Below, piece after piece: positions 13,632 to 25,500 of a stretch of DNA of 28,170 nt. A program made the translations under genes and the position numbers. The stretch lies in assembly GCA_900321505.1 (NCBI GenBank), contig ONWK01000290.1, positions 1 through 28,170 of the forward strand, read 5' to 3'. How positions within the stretch are numbered: the first letter of the stretch is position 1; each line of letters begins with the position of its first letter. Below the pieces are notes generated by a model. It saw nothing but the letters and a program-made list of their open reading frames with translations. It ran no database searches and was not told the origin of the DNA. The stretch is from an uncultured Eubacteriales bacterium. GTDB lineage: Bacteria; Bacillota; Clostridia; Lachnospirales; Lachnospiraceae.

Positions 13632-15392
13632 TCATACAGCTTCGCTTATCGTTCCCTTCGAAAACTCCAGCGTGGTATTATTGAAATCCAGCACCCTGAG
13701 GTAAGTGATATCATCCGCCAGTCCCCTTACCAGCTCTATACCGCTGAACTCAAACTCATCCCCGTCCACACTGTAATCCGTCGGATCAAACGGTATTCCG
13801 TTATCCCGTAGCCGCAGCAGCACCTTATCGTCCTGGAAGCTCAGCATGACATCTATGCTGCTGAGTCCCTCCCCGCCGTAGGTAACCGCATTCGCCGCCA
13901 TTTCCTCCGCCGCGACTGCAAGCTGGTTTGCCCGGATCGGATCCAGCTTTCCTTCACAGAAGGAAATGATATCCCTCGGGATAGCGCTTACTTCCGCCAT
14001 ATTCCTGCCCACCGAAACATCCAGCACATCCTCCTCGCCTGAAGGAATCCTGAGCATTCCCTGACCCTTTCCGGTCAGCTTTACAACAACGGTAGTAACG
14101 ATCACGGTCAGCATCTCCGCAACGACCATGCCGGCCATGGTGGCATTTATTGCGGATGTTCCGTTCGACGACGCCAGATTAAGCGCAACAAGTACCGAAG
14201 GAATAAGAAGCACCACAAGCTCCAGTACAATGATCATATTTGAAAGCCTGGCCTTCTCTGTAGTCTGGTAATATGCCGAAAAGAAACGGCAGAAGACGTA
14301 GAACGGCAGCGCGAAAATGAATATACGTATCGCCGGCTGTGCTTCCTCCAGCAGCACGGGATCGTCCCTGCCAAAGATGGCTGCCGCCTGTTTTGCAAAG
14401 ATGAACAGAAGTATCATAAGCCCTACAAGTACTATATAGCTGTACTTCAGTATATTCTTTGACAGACTTCTGAGGCCGAAATAGTCCTTCTCGCCATAGA
14501 CCACTCCCCCCACCTTGCTCATTACCTCTATGATGCCGCCCAGGAAGAGCTCCGCGATCATGATAAGATTAAGACAGATGGTATAGATGGCCGTTCCGTC
14601 TTCACCCGCATACCTGATGATCATGATATTCATCAGCCAGTTGCGTACAACCTGGCAGGCGATCATAAGCAGCGCCGGAATACCCGTGAGCAGCGCCGTG
14701 GAAAGAGCCTTGAAGCTCAGCTTAAGATGCAGCATACGCTTCGGCGACCTGAAGTAGAAGATCACAACGATCATCGCGGCGCCGTATCCGATAAGTGTCG
14801 AAAGCACCGAACCCGCAGGTCCGATGGATGTATATTTGAGCAGTAAAAAATCGCTCAAAAGATTGATCACATTTGAAACCACCACATACATCGTGGTCAG
14901 CTTCGGATGATTATCAACCTCCATGAAATTCAGAAATACCAGCGCTATCCCCAATAGCGGTGCGCCCAGGAACATCACCCTTATTACGGAGGATACATCC
15001 CCTGTCAGCACGCCTTCTCCACCCGTCAGCATCCTTGCAATGGGATTCGAGAAAAATGCGCATATCATCATGGCCATCCCGGAAGCTGCCGCCGCAAAAA
15101 GGCAGCCTCCGAACACGCCCGAAGCCCCGTCAATATCTCTCTTGCCCATCCGGATCGCCGCAACTATGCAGCCTCCGATCCCCAGCATATAGCCGGGGAT
15201 CTGGATCAGCAGAAGCACGGTGCTGCCTATCTGGACGGAAGACATAGCCTCCTTACCAAGGATATTTCCCACCAGAATGGTATCCACCACATTTCCGATC
15301 TGCATAGCCATATTGGTCATGATGGAAGGGATCAGATATTGCCACAGTTTTTTCTTTATCAGTGTCTCATTTCGTTTAAGCATACTCCGCAT
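13632..15392 (-). CDS. MATE-family exporter fused to a C-terminal GHKL (RsbW-like) ATPase domain
   Basis: The 586-residue protein has two parts. Residues 1 to about 440 are a MATE multidrug/oligosaccharide-type transporter with about 12 hydrophobic segments, opening with LWQYLIPSIMTNMAMQIGNVVDTILVG. Residues of about 455-586 form a soluble HATPase_c_2-type domain: N-box AAEEMAANAVTYGG (about 489-502, Glu and Asn present), G1 box RDNGIPFDP (about 528-536) and a GIELVRGLADD segment (about 552). This resembles anti-sigma-factor kinases such as RsbW/SpoIIAB. The ATP-binding residues look intact. The ATG at 15392 abuts the NRPS stop (TAGATG), with GGGGAG just upstream, implying translational coupling. 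Export of the NRPS product is the natural reading; the role of the kinase-like domain is unknown. An in-frame ATG at 15383 is an alternative start. Confidence 0.9.
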   Translation of the reverse strand: MRSMLKRNETLIKKKLWQYLIPSIMTNMAMQIGNVVDTILVGNILGKEAMSSVQIGSTVLLLIQIPGYMLGIGGCIVAAIRMGKRDIDGASGVFGGCLFAAAASGMAMMICAFFSNPIARMLTGGEGVLTGDVSSVIRVMFLGAPLLGIALVFLNFMEVDNHPKLTTMYVVVSNVINLLSDFLLLKYTSIGPAGSVLSTLIGYGAAMIVVIFYFRSPKRMLHLKLSFKALSTALLTGIPALLMIACQVVRNWLMNIMIIRYAGEDGTAIYTICLNLIMIAELFLGGIIEVMSKVGGVVYGEKDYFGLRSLSKNILKYSYIVLVGLMILLFIFAKQAAAIFGRDDPVLLEEAQPAIRIFIFALPFYVFCRFFSAYYQTTEKARLSNMIIVLELVVLLIPSVLVALNLASSNGTSAINATMAGMVVAEMLTVIVTTVVVKLTGKGQGMLRIPSGEEDVLDVSVGRNMAEVSAIPRDIISFCEGKLDPIRANQLAVAAEEMAANAVTYGGEGLSSIDVMLSFQDDKVLLRLRDNGIPFDPTDYSVDGDEFEFSGIELVRGLADDITYLRVLDFNNTTLEFSKGTISEAV

Positions 15393-16515
15393 CTACTCCC
15401 CAAAGAATTCTTCATCAAAGAAATTAAGCTCATCAAGCACACGTATGGCGTTATTCATATAGCTGTCATCCGTGATCGGCCATTTGTATCCCATACGGTA
15501 AAGAACCATGGCCGTATGATCCACGTCACTGTCGAACATGTAGATCTTATCCTCATCCCGGGACATGTAGGTAAGCAGTCCGGAAACCGCATCGTTCTTC
15601 TCATGATCCCTGGTGTAACGTGAAATGGCTTCCGAGAATTCCTCATTTGAGGTGATCCTGATATCAAAGCCGTACTTCTTCATAGCGTAAATGACATCGC
15701 TCATGAATACCTTATGGTTATTAAATGCATGGAACATCGTAAGATCCCTGTCTGTTCCCGCAAGCTTTACCACCGCCGCAGCGGTCTCATCGATGGGTGA
15801 GAACTCTTCAAGGGCGTTCATCATTCCTATGGGGAATGCGCCTACTGCCTTAAAGCCTCTCAGACTGCGAAGGAAGCCGTTGGTGATAAAATTGATCTGG
15901 AATTCCCCGTCGGACTGCCTGCTCATAAGGTTGCCCACACGGATGACCTTGCCGTCCATTCCTTCCGCAGCTGCCTCAAGTACCGCGCGCTCAGCCAGGA
16001 ACTTGGTCCTTATGTACTCGTTCGTGATCATCTGTCCGAAGTAAAGATCGGTCTCCTTTATCTTTCTTCCGTACGGGGGCCTGCCGCCGGTACCGGTACC
16101 GGAAACCGATACTGTGGAGATCTGTACCAGACGTCTTCCCGCCTCCTTACACAGCGCGATAAGGTTCTCGACGCCGTGATAATTGATCCTTTCAAGTATA
16201 TCATCCGCAACGAAATGCTTCACGCATGCCGCGCAGTTGATCAGCGTATCAAAGGGCAGATCCTCTAGCTCAGCCACCTTATCGGCATCCGTGATATCGC
16301 CGTCGATACAGAATATCCTCGTTCCGAAGCTGTCCTGGCACAGATTGCCAAAATAATACATGAGCATGTTCATAAGCCGCTTATCCGGTGATTCATAGCT
16401 GCCCTTACGTACCAGACACCATATCTTGCAATCATAATGATCCAGCAGCTCCTTCAGCACGTGTATGCCCAGGAAGCCGGTGGCACCGGTCAGCAGTACA
16501 TCTCCCACGTCGGAT
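15393..16515 (-). other. Terminal thioester reductase (R) domain of the NRPS
   Basis: Lys2/MxcG-type short-chain dehydrogenase domain that reduces the carrier-bound thioester with NADPH, freeing the peptide as an aldehyde or, after a second reduction, an alcohol. The nucleotide-binding loop is LLTGATGFLGIHV near residue 3753. CLVRKG follows, then QISTVSVSG with the catalytic Thr/Ser region, and the Y-x-x-x-K pair is Tyr3917 and Lys3921 in EYIRTKFLAE. All catalytic elements appear intact. The extended C-terminal part (to residue 4123) covers the substrate-binding lobe. Confidence 0.9.
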
Positions 16516-19500
16516 CTCATGAGTCCCGTCTCGTGATCTATGAACTTTCCACCTTTCTTCTTCATCAGATATTCGGGCGAGTTCTTCTTCAGCATTTCAT
16601 CAATGGCTTTGTATGAATAATCCGCGAACTCATTGTCGGACTTCTCCTCCTCGAAACCTCCGAATATCAGCTCGGAAAGCTCTCTTACCGTATGATGCTT
16701 GAAGATATCGGCATAAACCAGCTGGATATTCTCGTTCATGCACATTATCGCAACCTTGGATGCGATCAGCGAAGTCCCGCCCAGATCAAAGAAGTCGTCA
16801 TCTATACCTACTCTGTCACATTTCAGTGCTTTCTTAAAGATCTCACACAGCTTCTCTTCATTTTCATTTCTCGGAGCCGCATATTCGGCCGCCATAACGG
16901 ACAGATCCGGTGCCGGAAGCGCCTTTCTGTCTATCTTCATGTTACTGGTAAGCGGCATCCTGTCCAGATGAACGAAAATGTTGGGTACCATGTAATCGGT
17001 CAGCTTTTCGGCGCAGAAGGCCTTAAGCTCATCCGTACTGATCTCTGCCGCAGAGGTATAATACGCCACAAGATACATATTGTCCACTGCGATACAGCAT
17101 GCGGCGTTCACACCCGGGATGGAATGAAGAACCTCTTCTATCTCTCCCAGCTCCACACGGAGTCCGCGGAGCTTGACCTGATTATCCTTTCTGCCGTGGA
17201 ACTCGATCTCTCCCGAGGGAGTGATGCATGCGAGATCGCCGGAACGGTAAGCCCTCTCGCCGCGGAAGTTTACGAAGACAGTAGCCGTCTTCTCCGGAAG
17301 TTTGACATAGCCGCGTCCCACTCCCTTTCCGGTTATCAGCAGCTCACCGATCTCTCCGTAAGGCACCTCGTTAAGCATTTCATCCACTATATAGCATCTG
17401 ACATTTGCATTCGGTACGCCTATGGTTATGACATCCTCCGACTCGATCACCTTCATGGTACAGCTGATGGTGGTTTCCGTCGGGCCGTAACCGTTCATGA
17501 TATAAACATCCGGATTAACATCCGTCATTTTTGTATAGAGTCCCTGGGTAAAGGCCTCAGCGCCCATGTCATATACCTTAACCTGCCTGAGCGCATCGCG
17601 CATTTCGGGAATGTCCAGCATTACCCCGGCAAAGGACGGCGTGGTGGATATCACATCCACACCCGTGCGTTTTACAAGCTCGGAAAGCTTTATGATATCA
17701 TGGATCTCCTCTTCCGTTGCAATGACTGCCGTAAGTCCGTTGCAGAGCGCTATAAACTCTTCCATGATGGATACATCGAAGGTCATGGCCGCGAGACAGA
17801 GGGAAACGCTTCCCCTTTCCACATAGCCGTTCGTCTCGTGGTTCTTCGGATTCGGCGTCACGAAATTCGACAGATTTCCGTGTTCTATCATAACACCCTT
17901 GGGCCGTCCCGTAGAGCCTGAGGTATAGATGCAATAAGCCAGTTCATGCTCACCGGGCCGCCATCCCGGATTCTCCTCCGATACTGCCGCATCGAGAAGT
18001 TCTTCCGCAGTAAAGGCCTTAACGCCCATGGCCTCCAGCATTTCCTTACGCTCCGTCCTCTGCTCTCCGGTGGTGATAAGTATCTTTGCCTCCGAATCCT
18101 CAAGTATGAATCTCACTCTTTCATCGGGATATTCCGGATCCATAAACAGAAATGCCCCGCCGGCCTTAAGTATACCCTGCCTTGCTGCATATACCGTCTC
18201 ACTGCGGTTCAGCATTATCGCAACTATCTGTTCCTTACCCGGGCATACACCATTTGCATTGAGGGAATGCGCCATACGGTTTGCAAGTCTGTTCAGCTCC
18301 CCGTAACTGAGTGACCGGTCCTCGCAGATAACCGCGATGTGATCGGGTCTTTCCGCCGCGTTCTTCTCCAGCTTAGCCGTAACGGGCACATACTCCTGGG
18401 GATACATCGTATCATTAAAGCGTGTGTATACTTCCTTCCACTGTGCCGCAGTCAGCATCGGCTTACCGGAGCCTGCCGCGTCGGCTCTAACCTCCGAAGG
18501 CTGTACACCCTCCAGTATGTCAAATATCGCACGCTCCATGTTTTTAAGGAAGGCGTCCGCGGTTTCCTTTGAATAGAGATCGCTTCTGTACTCCAGCATG
18601 CACTCATAACCGTCATCCTTCGGATGAATGGTAAGGGATAAAGGTGACTTGGCAGCATTGAGCTCAAGGGAGATATATTCCGGCTTCTCTCCGCAGAAGG
18701 TATCAAAATCAAACTCCGTGCCCTGGAAAGACGCCATGGTATCGGGAGTTATACCGAAGCTTCTGCTTATCTTTGAGAAGGGAAAGCTGTCATGGTCCAT
18801 TTCTCCCATGATCTCTTCCTTAAGAGTCTTGAAATATTTTCCTGCCGGAAGACCGGTATCACAGATCACCGGCAGTGTCTTAACAAGCATACCCACCGTA
18901 TCCGTAAGACGAGAATCATTTCTGCCGTTATAAATGGTCGTGAATACAGCCTTTTCTTTTCCCACATACGCCGCCAGCAGCGCGCCGAAGCAGCCGAGGT
19001 AGAATACATTCTCGGTGATCTCGTAACGCCTGCAGTATTCCGTTACCGCAGCCTTCTTAATGGCCTCAAATCTGCAGGATGCCACCGCAAGAGCAGGTTC
19101 GTCATCATTCTTTTCAGCCGGGATATCCGTACTCCCTCCGCAGCCCTCATACAGTTTCTTATAGAATTCCTCATCCTTTGCGTAGGTCTCGCTCTTTGCG
19201 GACTTCTCCAGATCCAGCGCGAGATCATAGCTGGAATAGCTCTCCGGTTCAAGCTTCTCATCGCGGAAGGCCTTATCCAGGTCGGAAATGAGCACGGCAA
19301 GAGAGCTTCCGTCCGCGATCAGGTGATGGATATCCATAAAGAGATATACTCCGTCATCAGCCCTGTGGATCGAGAAGCGGAACAGACGGTCATCAAGTAT
19401 CCTGAAGGGACGCACCAGCCTGTCCTTATCTATGCCGTTTATTATCTCCGCATGGTATTCCTCGTCATCATTTCTCCTCTGCCTTATCTCGCCCTCGGAA

Positions 19501-22500
19501 TCCATGAAGAGCCTTACCTTCAGGTAAGGATGGTTTTCTACCACCTTCTCCAGCGCAGCTCCCAGTTTCTCCGCATCCATATCCGGGGAGAATCTGTAAA
19601 GCATGGGAATATTGTAAATGGTGGTTCCCGCATTACCCATGCAGTCAACAAATACGCCCTCCTGACTCGGAGTGAGGGGATAATCGTCCTGAGCCTCGTG
19701 GGTCGCCAGCTTATCCGCTCCGGAAAGGAAACGCTCCAGCTGTTCAACCGTGGGATTAGCCTTGATATCGGCAGACCTTACCACCACATCAAAGGCCTTA
19801 CCCAGAAGTACGTTCAGCCGGATCGAGCTGATGGAGGTGAGACCCGCATCAAATATGTCGGTTGTTATTCCGAATTCTTCATGTCCTATAGCTTCCGCAA
19901 CGCAGTTAAAGATCTTCTTCTGTATCTCATTTACCGGTGCGATCTTCTCGGTCACATTGCGCTTCGGTTCGGGGAGCGCGCGCCTGTTCACCTTACCGTT
20001 CTGGTTAAGGGGGATCCTGTCGATCTGCATAGTTGCTTCCGGAACCATGTATGGCGGCTTATTTGCCCTGATAAATGCGTTCAGTGCGTCGATATCGATC
20101 TTAACCGTATTGCCGTCCATGTCCTTACCGCCTACAACATAAGCGGCTATGAACTTGCCTCCGCCCGGTTTATCAAATGCAGCAACTGTGGCGGCTTTTA
20201 CGCCTTCAAATTCTCTTATGATACCTTCAACCTCGGAAAGCTCGATTCTGAAGCCGCGGATCTTAACCTGTCCGTCACGTCTTCCCACGAATTCCACATT
20301 TCCGTCGGTCCTGAACCTTACGATATCACCTGTGCGGTAGACATCCTTATACTTCTTTGCGAGCTCTCCGGTATAGAACTCCGCAAAGGGATTCCCAATG
20401 AATACTTCCGCCGTTTTCTCCGGCCTGTTCAGATAACCTTCACCTACATGGGGACCGGCTATCCAGAGCTCACCCGCCGCTCCCGGAGGAAGTCTGTGTC
20501 CGTTTTCATCAACCACATAAAGCTTTACATTATCCATCGGACTTCCGATGGGTACATTTCCGAGCTTTGATCCCACGTCGTATACGGTGACGCAAATGGT
20601 ACCTTCCGTAGGTCCGTAAGCGTTAATGAGCCTGAAGCTCTTCGGAGGATCGCAGGGAACCAGCGTTTCTCCACCCACCACAAGATACTGAAGGGTGTTG
20701 TTTTCCATATCCACAGCGAACTGCCGGCCGACCTGAGTCGTCATGAACATATGAGTGATGCCGTAATGCTCCATATATTCATTCATGGCCTGGATATCAA
20801 GGCGCATCTCCTCCGATACCACAACGCAGCCCGCACCCGCGGTAATGGGCGAGTACATATCCATCATGTTTGCATCGAAGCCGTAGCTGGCGTAAGCGCC
20901 TACGATATGATGCGGCTCAAGGCGGAAATACCTGTGATACCACTCACAGAAGCATGCAAGATTACCTTCGTTAAGCCTTACACCCTTGGGAAGCCCCGTG
21001 GAGCCCGACGTATAGAGCAGCGTGAACAGATCCCCGGGTAAAGGTTCTCCGCCCTTCTCCCTGTTCCCGGCAGTCAGAGCCGCTGTTTCTTCCGGGGACA
21101 GAACAAAGTCCGCCCATTCCCTGCGAAGCGTCTCCTCATCAAGGTCACACAGCCTGAACTTTTCTGAATCAGGCATCTCATTTGCCGGACAGTGATCCGG
21201 AAGTATAAGAAATTCTCCGGTGTATTCTGTAAGCTTATCCCTCATTGCAGCTGTAGTGATTATCAGCCGGGCATCCGCATCCTTCACCATGAAATTCAGT
21301 CTTTCCGTGGGATAGGTGGAATCCAGCGGCTGGTAGGCAGCGCCGGTCTTAAGCACGCCTACGGAACCCAGTACCATGTATTCTCCCCTGGGTATAAGGA
21401 TCGAAACCACATCTCCCCTGCCTATGCCCTTTTTAAGCAGCAGTGCGGCTATCTCATCGGACATCCTGTCCGTTTCGGCATAGCTGAGGTATCTGTTGCC
21501 GTATATGACCGCCTTATTATCGGGATACGCCGCAGCGGCCCTGCGGAACATGGACACAACGGTCTCGGAGGTATCATAGTCCACCTCCGTCTCATTCCAT
21601 CCATCCATCTCCTTAAGCTGAAGTTCCGTAACCGGTTCTATCTCACCGAGTGTCTTCTTTGTAAGGAATTCCCTGAGTACCTTTTCATAGGAAGCAGTGA
21701 AATGTCTGATAAACGCCTCCGTATAGAGTCCCGATTTATAATGGAGACTTATACTGAGGACCTTATCGTCCTCATTTCCGTAAACGTCAGCGGGCGTAAG
21801 CTCAAATACCATATCTTCGCCGGTTCCGGGAAGGTCGAAGCCTTCCGCTGTGTAAGCTACACCGCCGATACTGCCTTCTCCCGCCTCGGTATTACCCTGA
21901 TATGCAAAGAGCACATCCGCGGGAACTCCCGCCTCACGGCTCACCTCGGCGAAGGAGTATATGTCATTTGCCATAGCCGTAAGCAGCTGATCCTGCATCT
22001 CCTTAAGGAAGCTGCCTGTCTCCGTATCCTTGTCCCATTTTGCATAGACAGGAAGTGTCTTTACCATCATTGACATGGTACGGGCGGTATCCGCATCACC
22101 GCGTCCGTTATAGATCGTGGTGAAAAGCGCTTCCTTCTGACTGCCGTAAAGCCCGAGGAGGAAGGTAAATGCAGCCATGGTCAGGACATTTACGGATACA
22201 CCCATGCTGTTTCCGAACTCCTCCAGCTCGGACATACGGATATCCATATCCGAACTGCAGGTAACGATCGGCGCATCGGGCGACGAGGAAAGACTGTCAA
22301 CATCCGGGAGCGGACGGCTCTCCACATCCAGTCCGCCGAAAGTCTTAAGATACCATTCCTTTGCCCTGTCATATATTTTTCCGGAACGAAGGATCTCCTC
22401 TTTCTGGGCAACCTCAAAACCGGACAGCTTTTCAGGCTCCGGCATCCTGCCGCCGTAAGCCCTGTCCACATCATCCAGGAAGATACCCAGAGAGGTTCCG

Positions 22501-25500
22501 TCTGCTATGATGTGATGAAGATCACATAAGAGCCAAACCCTGTCCTTCTCCTTTACGATATTGATACGATAGAGTTCGCCTCCCTCAAGATTAAAGGGTC
22601 TGATAAACTCTTCGGAATATTTCATTATGTCGTCTGTCTCATCCACCGTCACCAGTGCCTGTTCTTCATCCAGCCTCTTTATACGGGGATTACCGTCGCT
22701 GTCGGTAAATATCCTGCCCTTCAGTACGGAATGGGCATCAACCGCCGTAACAAGCGCGGTTCTGAGTCTTTCAACATCTATACCCTCTTCGAAACGGAAG
22801 CGGAAGGCAATGTGGTAAAGCAGTTTTTCGGGCTGGGTTATACACTCAACATAAATACCCATCTGGGTTCTGCTGAGAGGATAGTCCGAAAGCCTCGGAA
22901 GCTCCCTGATCTCTACTCTTCCGGAAAGGGCTTCGGCCATCTTTCTTGGGGTTCTTTCCTTTACGATGATCTTATAATCCAGTCCCAGGGTCTTGCAGAG
23001 GGCGGCAAAGCGCATGCCTCCTATGGAATCCCCGCCCAGGAGCACGAAATCATCATCTATGCCCGCCCTTGAAAGGTTCAGTACCTCGGCCATAGCGTTG
23101 CAGATCATTTCCTCGGTTTCATTCCTCGGTGCCGCATATTCCGCCTGGGATGATTCGATATCGGGTTCCGGCAGGGCACGCTTATTAACCTTACCGTTCT
23201 GGTTGAGCGGGATACTGTCTATCTGCATCGTAGCTTCCGGAACCATGTAAGGCGGTTTATTTGCGCGTATGAAGTCGTTAAGGGCGTTAATATCGATCCT
23301 GACGGGTTTTCCGTCCGGTCCTTCTTTACCTACCACATAAGCGGCTATGAACTTTCCTCCGCCGGGTTTGTCAAATGCAGCGACCGTGGCAGCCTTTATA
23401 CCTTCAAATTCCCTGATGATACCTTCGACCTCGGTCAGCTCTATTCTGAAGCCGCGGATCTTAACCTGTCCGTCACGTCTGCCGACGAATTCAACATTTC
23501 CGTCAGCCCTGAACCTGACGATATCACCCGAACGGTATACCTTCCTGTATTTTTCTGCTGTCTCAGCCGTGCAGCCTGCCGTAAAGGGATTTTCTATAAA
23601 TACCTCCGCCGTTTTTTCCGGTCTGTTCAGATAGCCCGCGCCTACGTGCGGTCCGGCTATCCACAGCTCTCCCGCCGCTCCCGGAGGCAGTCTGTGTCCG
23701 TTCTCATCAACCACATAAAGCTTAATATTATCAAGCGGTTTTCCGATAGGCACATTTGCCAGCTTATCCGTGATCTCATATGCGGTGGTGTATATCGTAC
23801 ACTCCGTCGGCCCGTATACATTGTAGAATTTCAGGTTCTCCGGCGGATCGCATGGAACCAGGGTCTCGCCGCCCGTGGAAAGATACCTGAGCCTGCTGTT
23901 GTTCATATCCACGGCAAATGCACGTCCCACCTGGGTAGTCATGAACATATGGCTTACGCCGTAATGCTCCATATACTCATTCATGGACTGGATATCAAGC
24001 CGCATCTCCTCCGATACGATAAGGCAGCCTGCGCCCTTTGTAAGCGGGGTGTACATATCCATCATGTTCGCGTCAAAGCCGTAGCTGGCATACGCTCCTA
24101 CCATGCTTTCTGCCGTAAGCCCGTAATACCTGTGATACCATTCGATAAAGCATACCAGATTTCCTTCCTTTAGGCGGACGCCTTTGGGAAGTCCGGTTGA
24201 GCCTGAAGTATAGAGCAGGGTAAAGAGATCCTCCGGTCCCGGCTCGCCGCCCTTTTCCCTGTTTTCAGCCATTAACGCCGCAGTCTCCTCCGGCGAAAGA
24301 ACAAATCCGGCCCATTCCTTCCGAAGAGCCTCTTCATCTGTCTCTGAAAGTCTGTAGGTCTCCGCGTCAGCCATTTCATTTGCCGGACAAAGATCCGGAA
24401 GTATAAGCACATCTCCCGCGTATTCCGTCAGCTTTTCACGCTGTGCCGCAGTGGTGATGAGCAGGCGGGCATCGGCATCCTTCACCATGAAATTCAGTCT
24501 TTCCGTCGGATAGGTTGAATCCAGAGGCTGGTAGGCAGCGCCTGTTTTAAGCGCCGCAAGAGAAGCGAGGACCATATATTCTCCTCTGGGTATCAGGATG
24601 GAGATCACATCTCCCCTGCCCAGTCCCCGCTTAAGCAGCAGTGCCGCTATCTCGTCAGACATTCTGTCCGTTTCGGCATATGTAAGATATCTGTTACCAT
24701 AGATGAGGGCCTTGTTGTCCGGATGCTCTGCCACCGACTTACGGAACATGGATACAACAGTCTCCGAGGTGTCATACTCAACATCCGTTTCATTCCATGC
24801 ATCCATCTCCAGCAGCTGCCGTTCCGTAACCGCATCTATCTCTCCGAGAGTAAGCTTTGACAGGAATTCCCTGAGTATGCTCCCGTAGGATTCCGCAAGG
24901 CCGCTGATAAATGCTCCTGAATAAAGGCCTGTTTTATAGTGGATCTTCGCACTCAGTACATTCGGCGCATCCTTTCCGCCCGCATAAGCTGCCGGTGCAA
25001 CCTCAAATACCAGGTCCTCCCCCGTCTCCGGAAGTTCGAAAGCCTTTCTGGTATAGGCAAAGCCGCCGATGCTTCCCTCATCCGCTTCCGTATTTCCCTG
25101 ATACGCAAAGAGCACATCCGAAGCTATGCCGAGGTCACGGCTTATCTCAGCAAATGAATATATATCATCGGACATGGATGTCAGCAGCCGGTCCTGAAGC
25201 TCCTTAAGGAAACTTCTGAGGGCCGTATCCTTCTCCCATTTCGCATATACAGGCAGGGTCTTTACCATCATGGATACGGTATGCGCGGTGTCCGCATCCC
25301 CCCGGCCGTTATAAATGGTCGTGAAAAGAGCCTCCTTCCTGCAGCCGTACATGCCGAGAAGATAAGCAAACGCCGCTGTTGTGATGACATTCACGGATAC
25401 CCCGGTCCGTCTTCCCAGCTCTTCCAGTTCGGCAGGAGAAATGTCCAGATCCTTTTTCATTTCGGACACCCCGGGATCCTGGTCAGCCGCAACGGTATTG

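Noticed and set aside
13632..15392. Two separate genes (MATE and a small ATPase) rather than a fusion
   Set aside because: The frame is open throughout. Around the junction (about 14000-14090) I see no stop and no Shine-Dalgarno plus start at the beginning of the ATPase domain, so a fusion is the simpler reading unless a sequencing error hides a stop.
15393..15395. Possible separate reductase gene at the 3' end of the NRPS
   Set aside because: The reading frame is continuous from T4 through the linker into the reductase, with no stop or new ribosome binding site, so the R domain is part of the synthetase.
16692..20570. Long open frames on the plus strand opposite the NRPS (409 and 592 codons)
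   Set aside because: They lie antisense to strongly supported NRPS domains, lack recognisable motifs and ribosome binding sites, and are rich in Arg, His, Ile and Tyr, as expected from the complement of this gene's codon usage.
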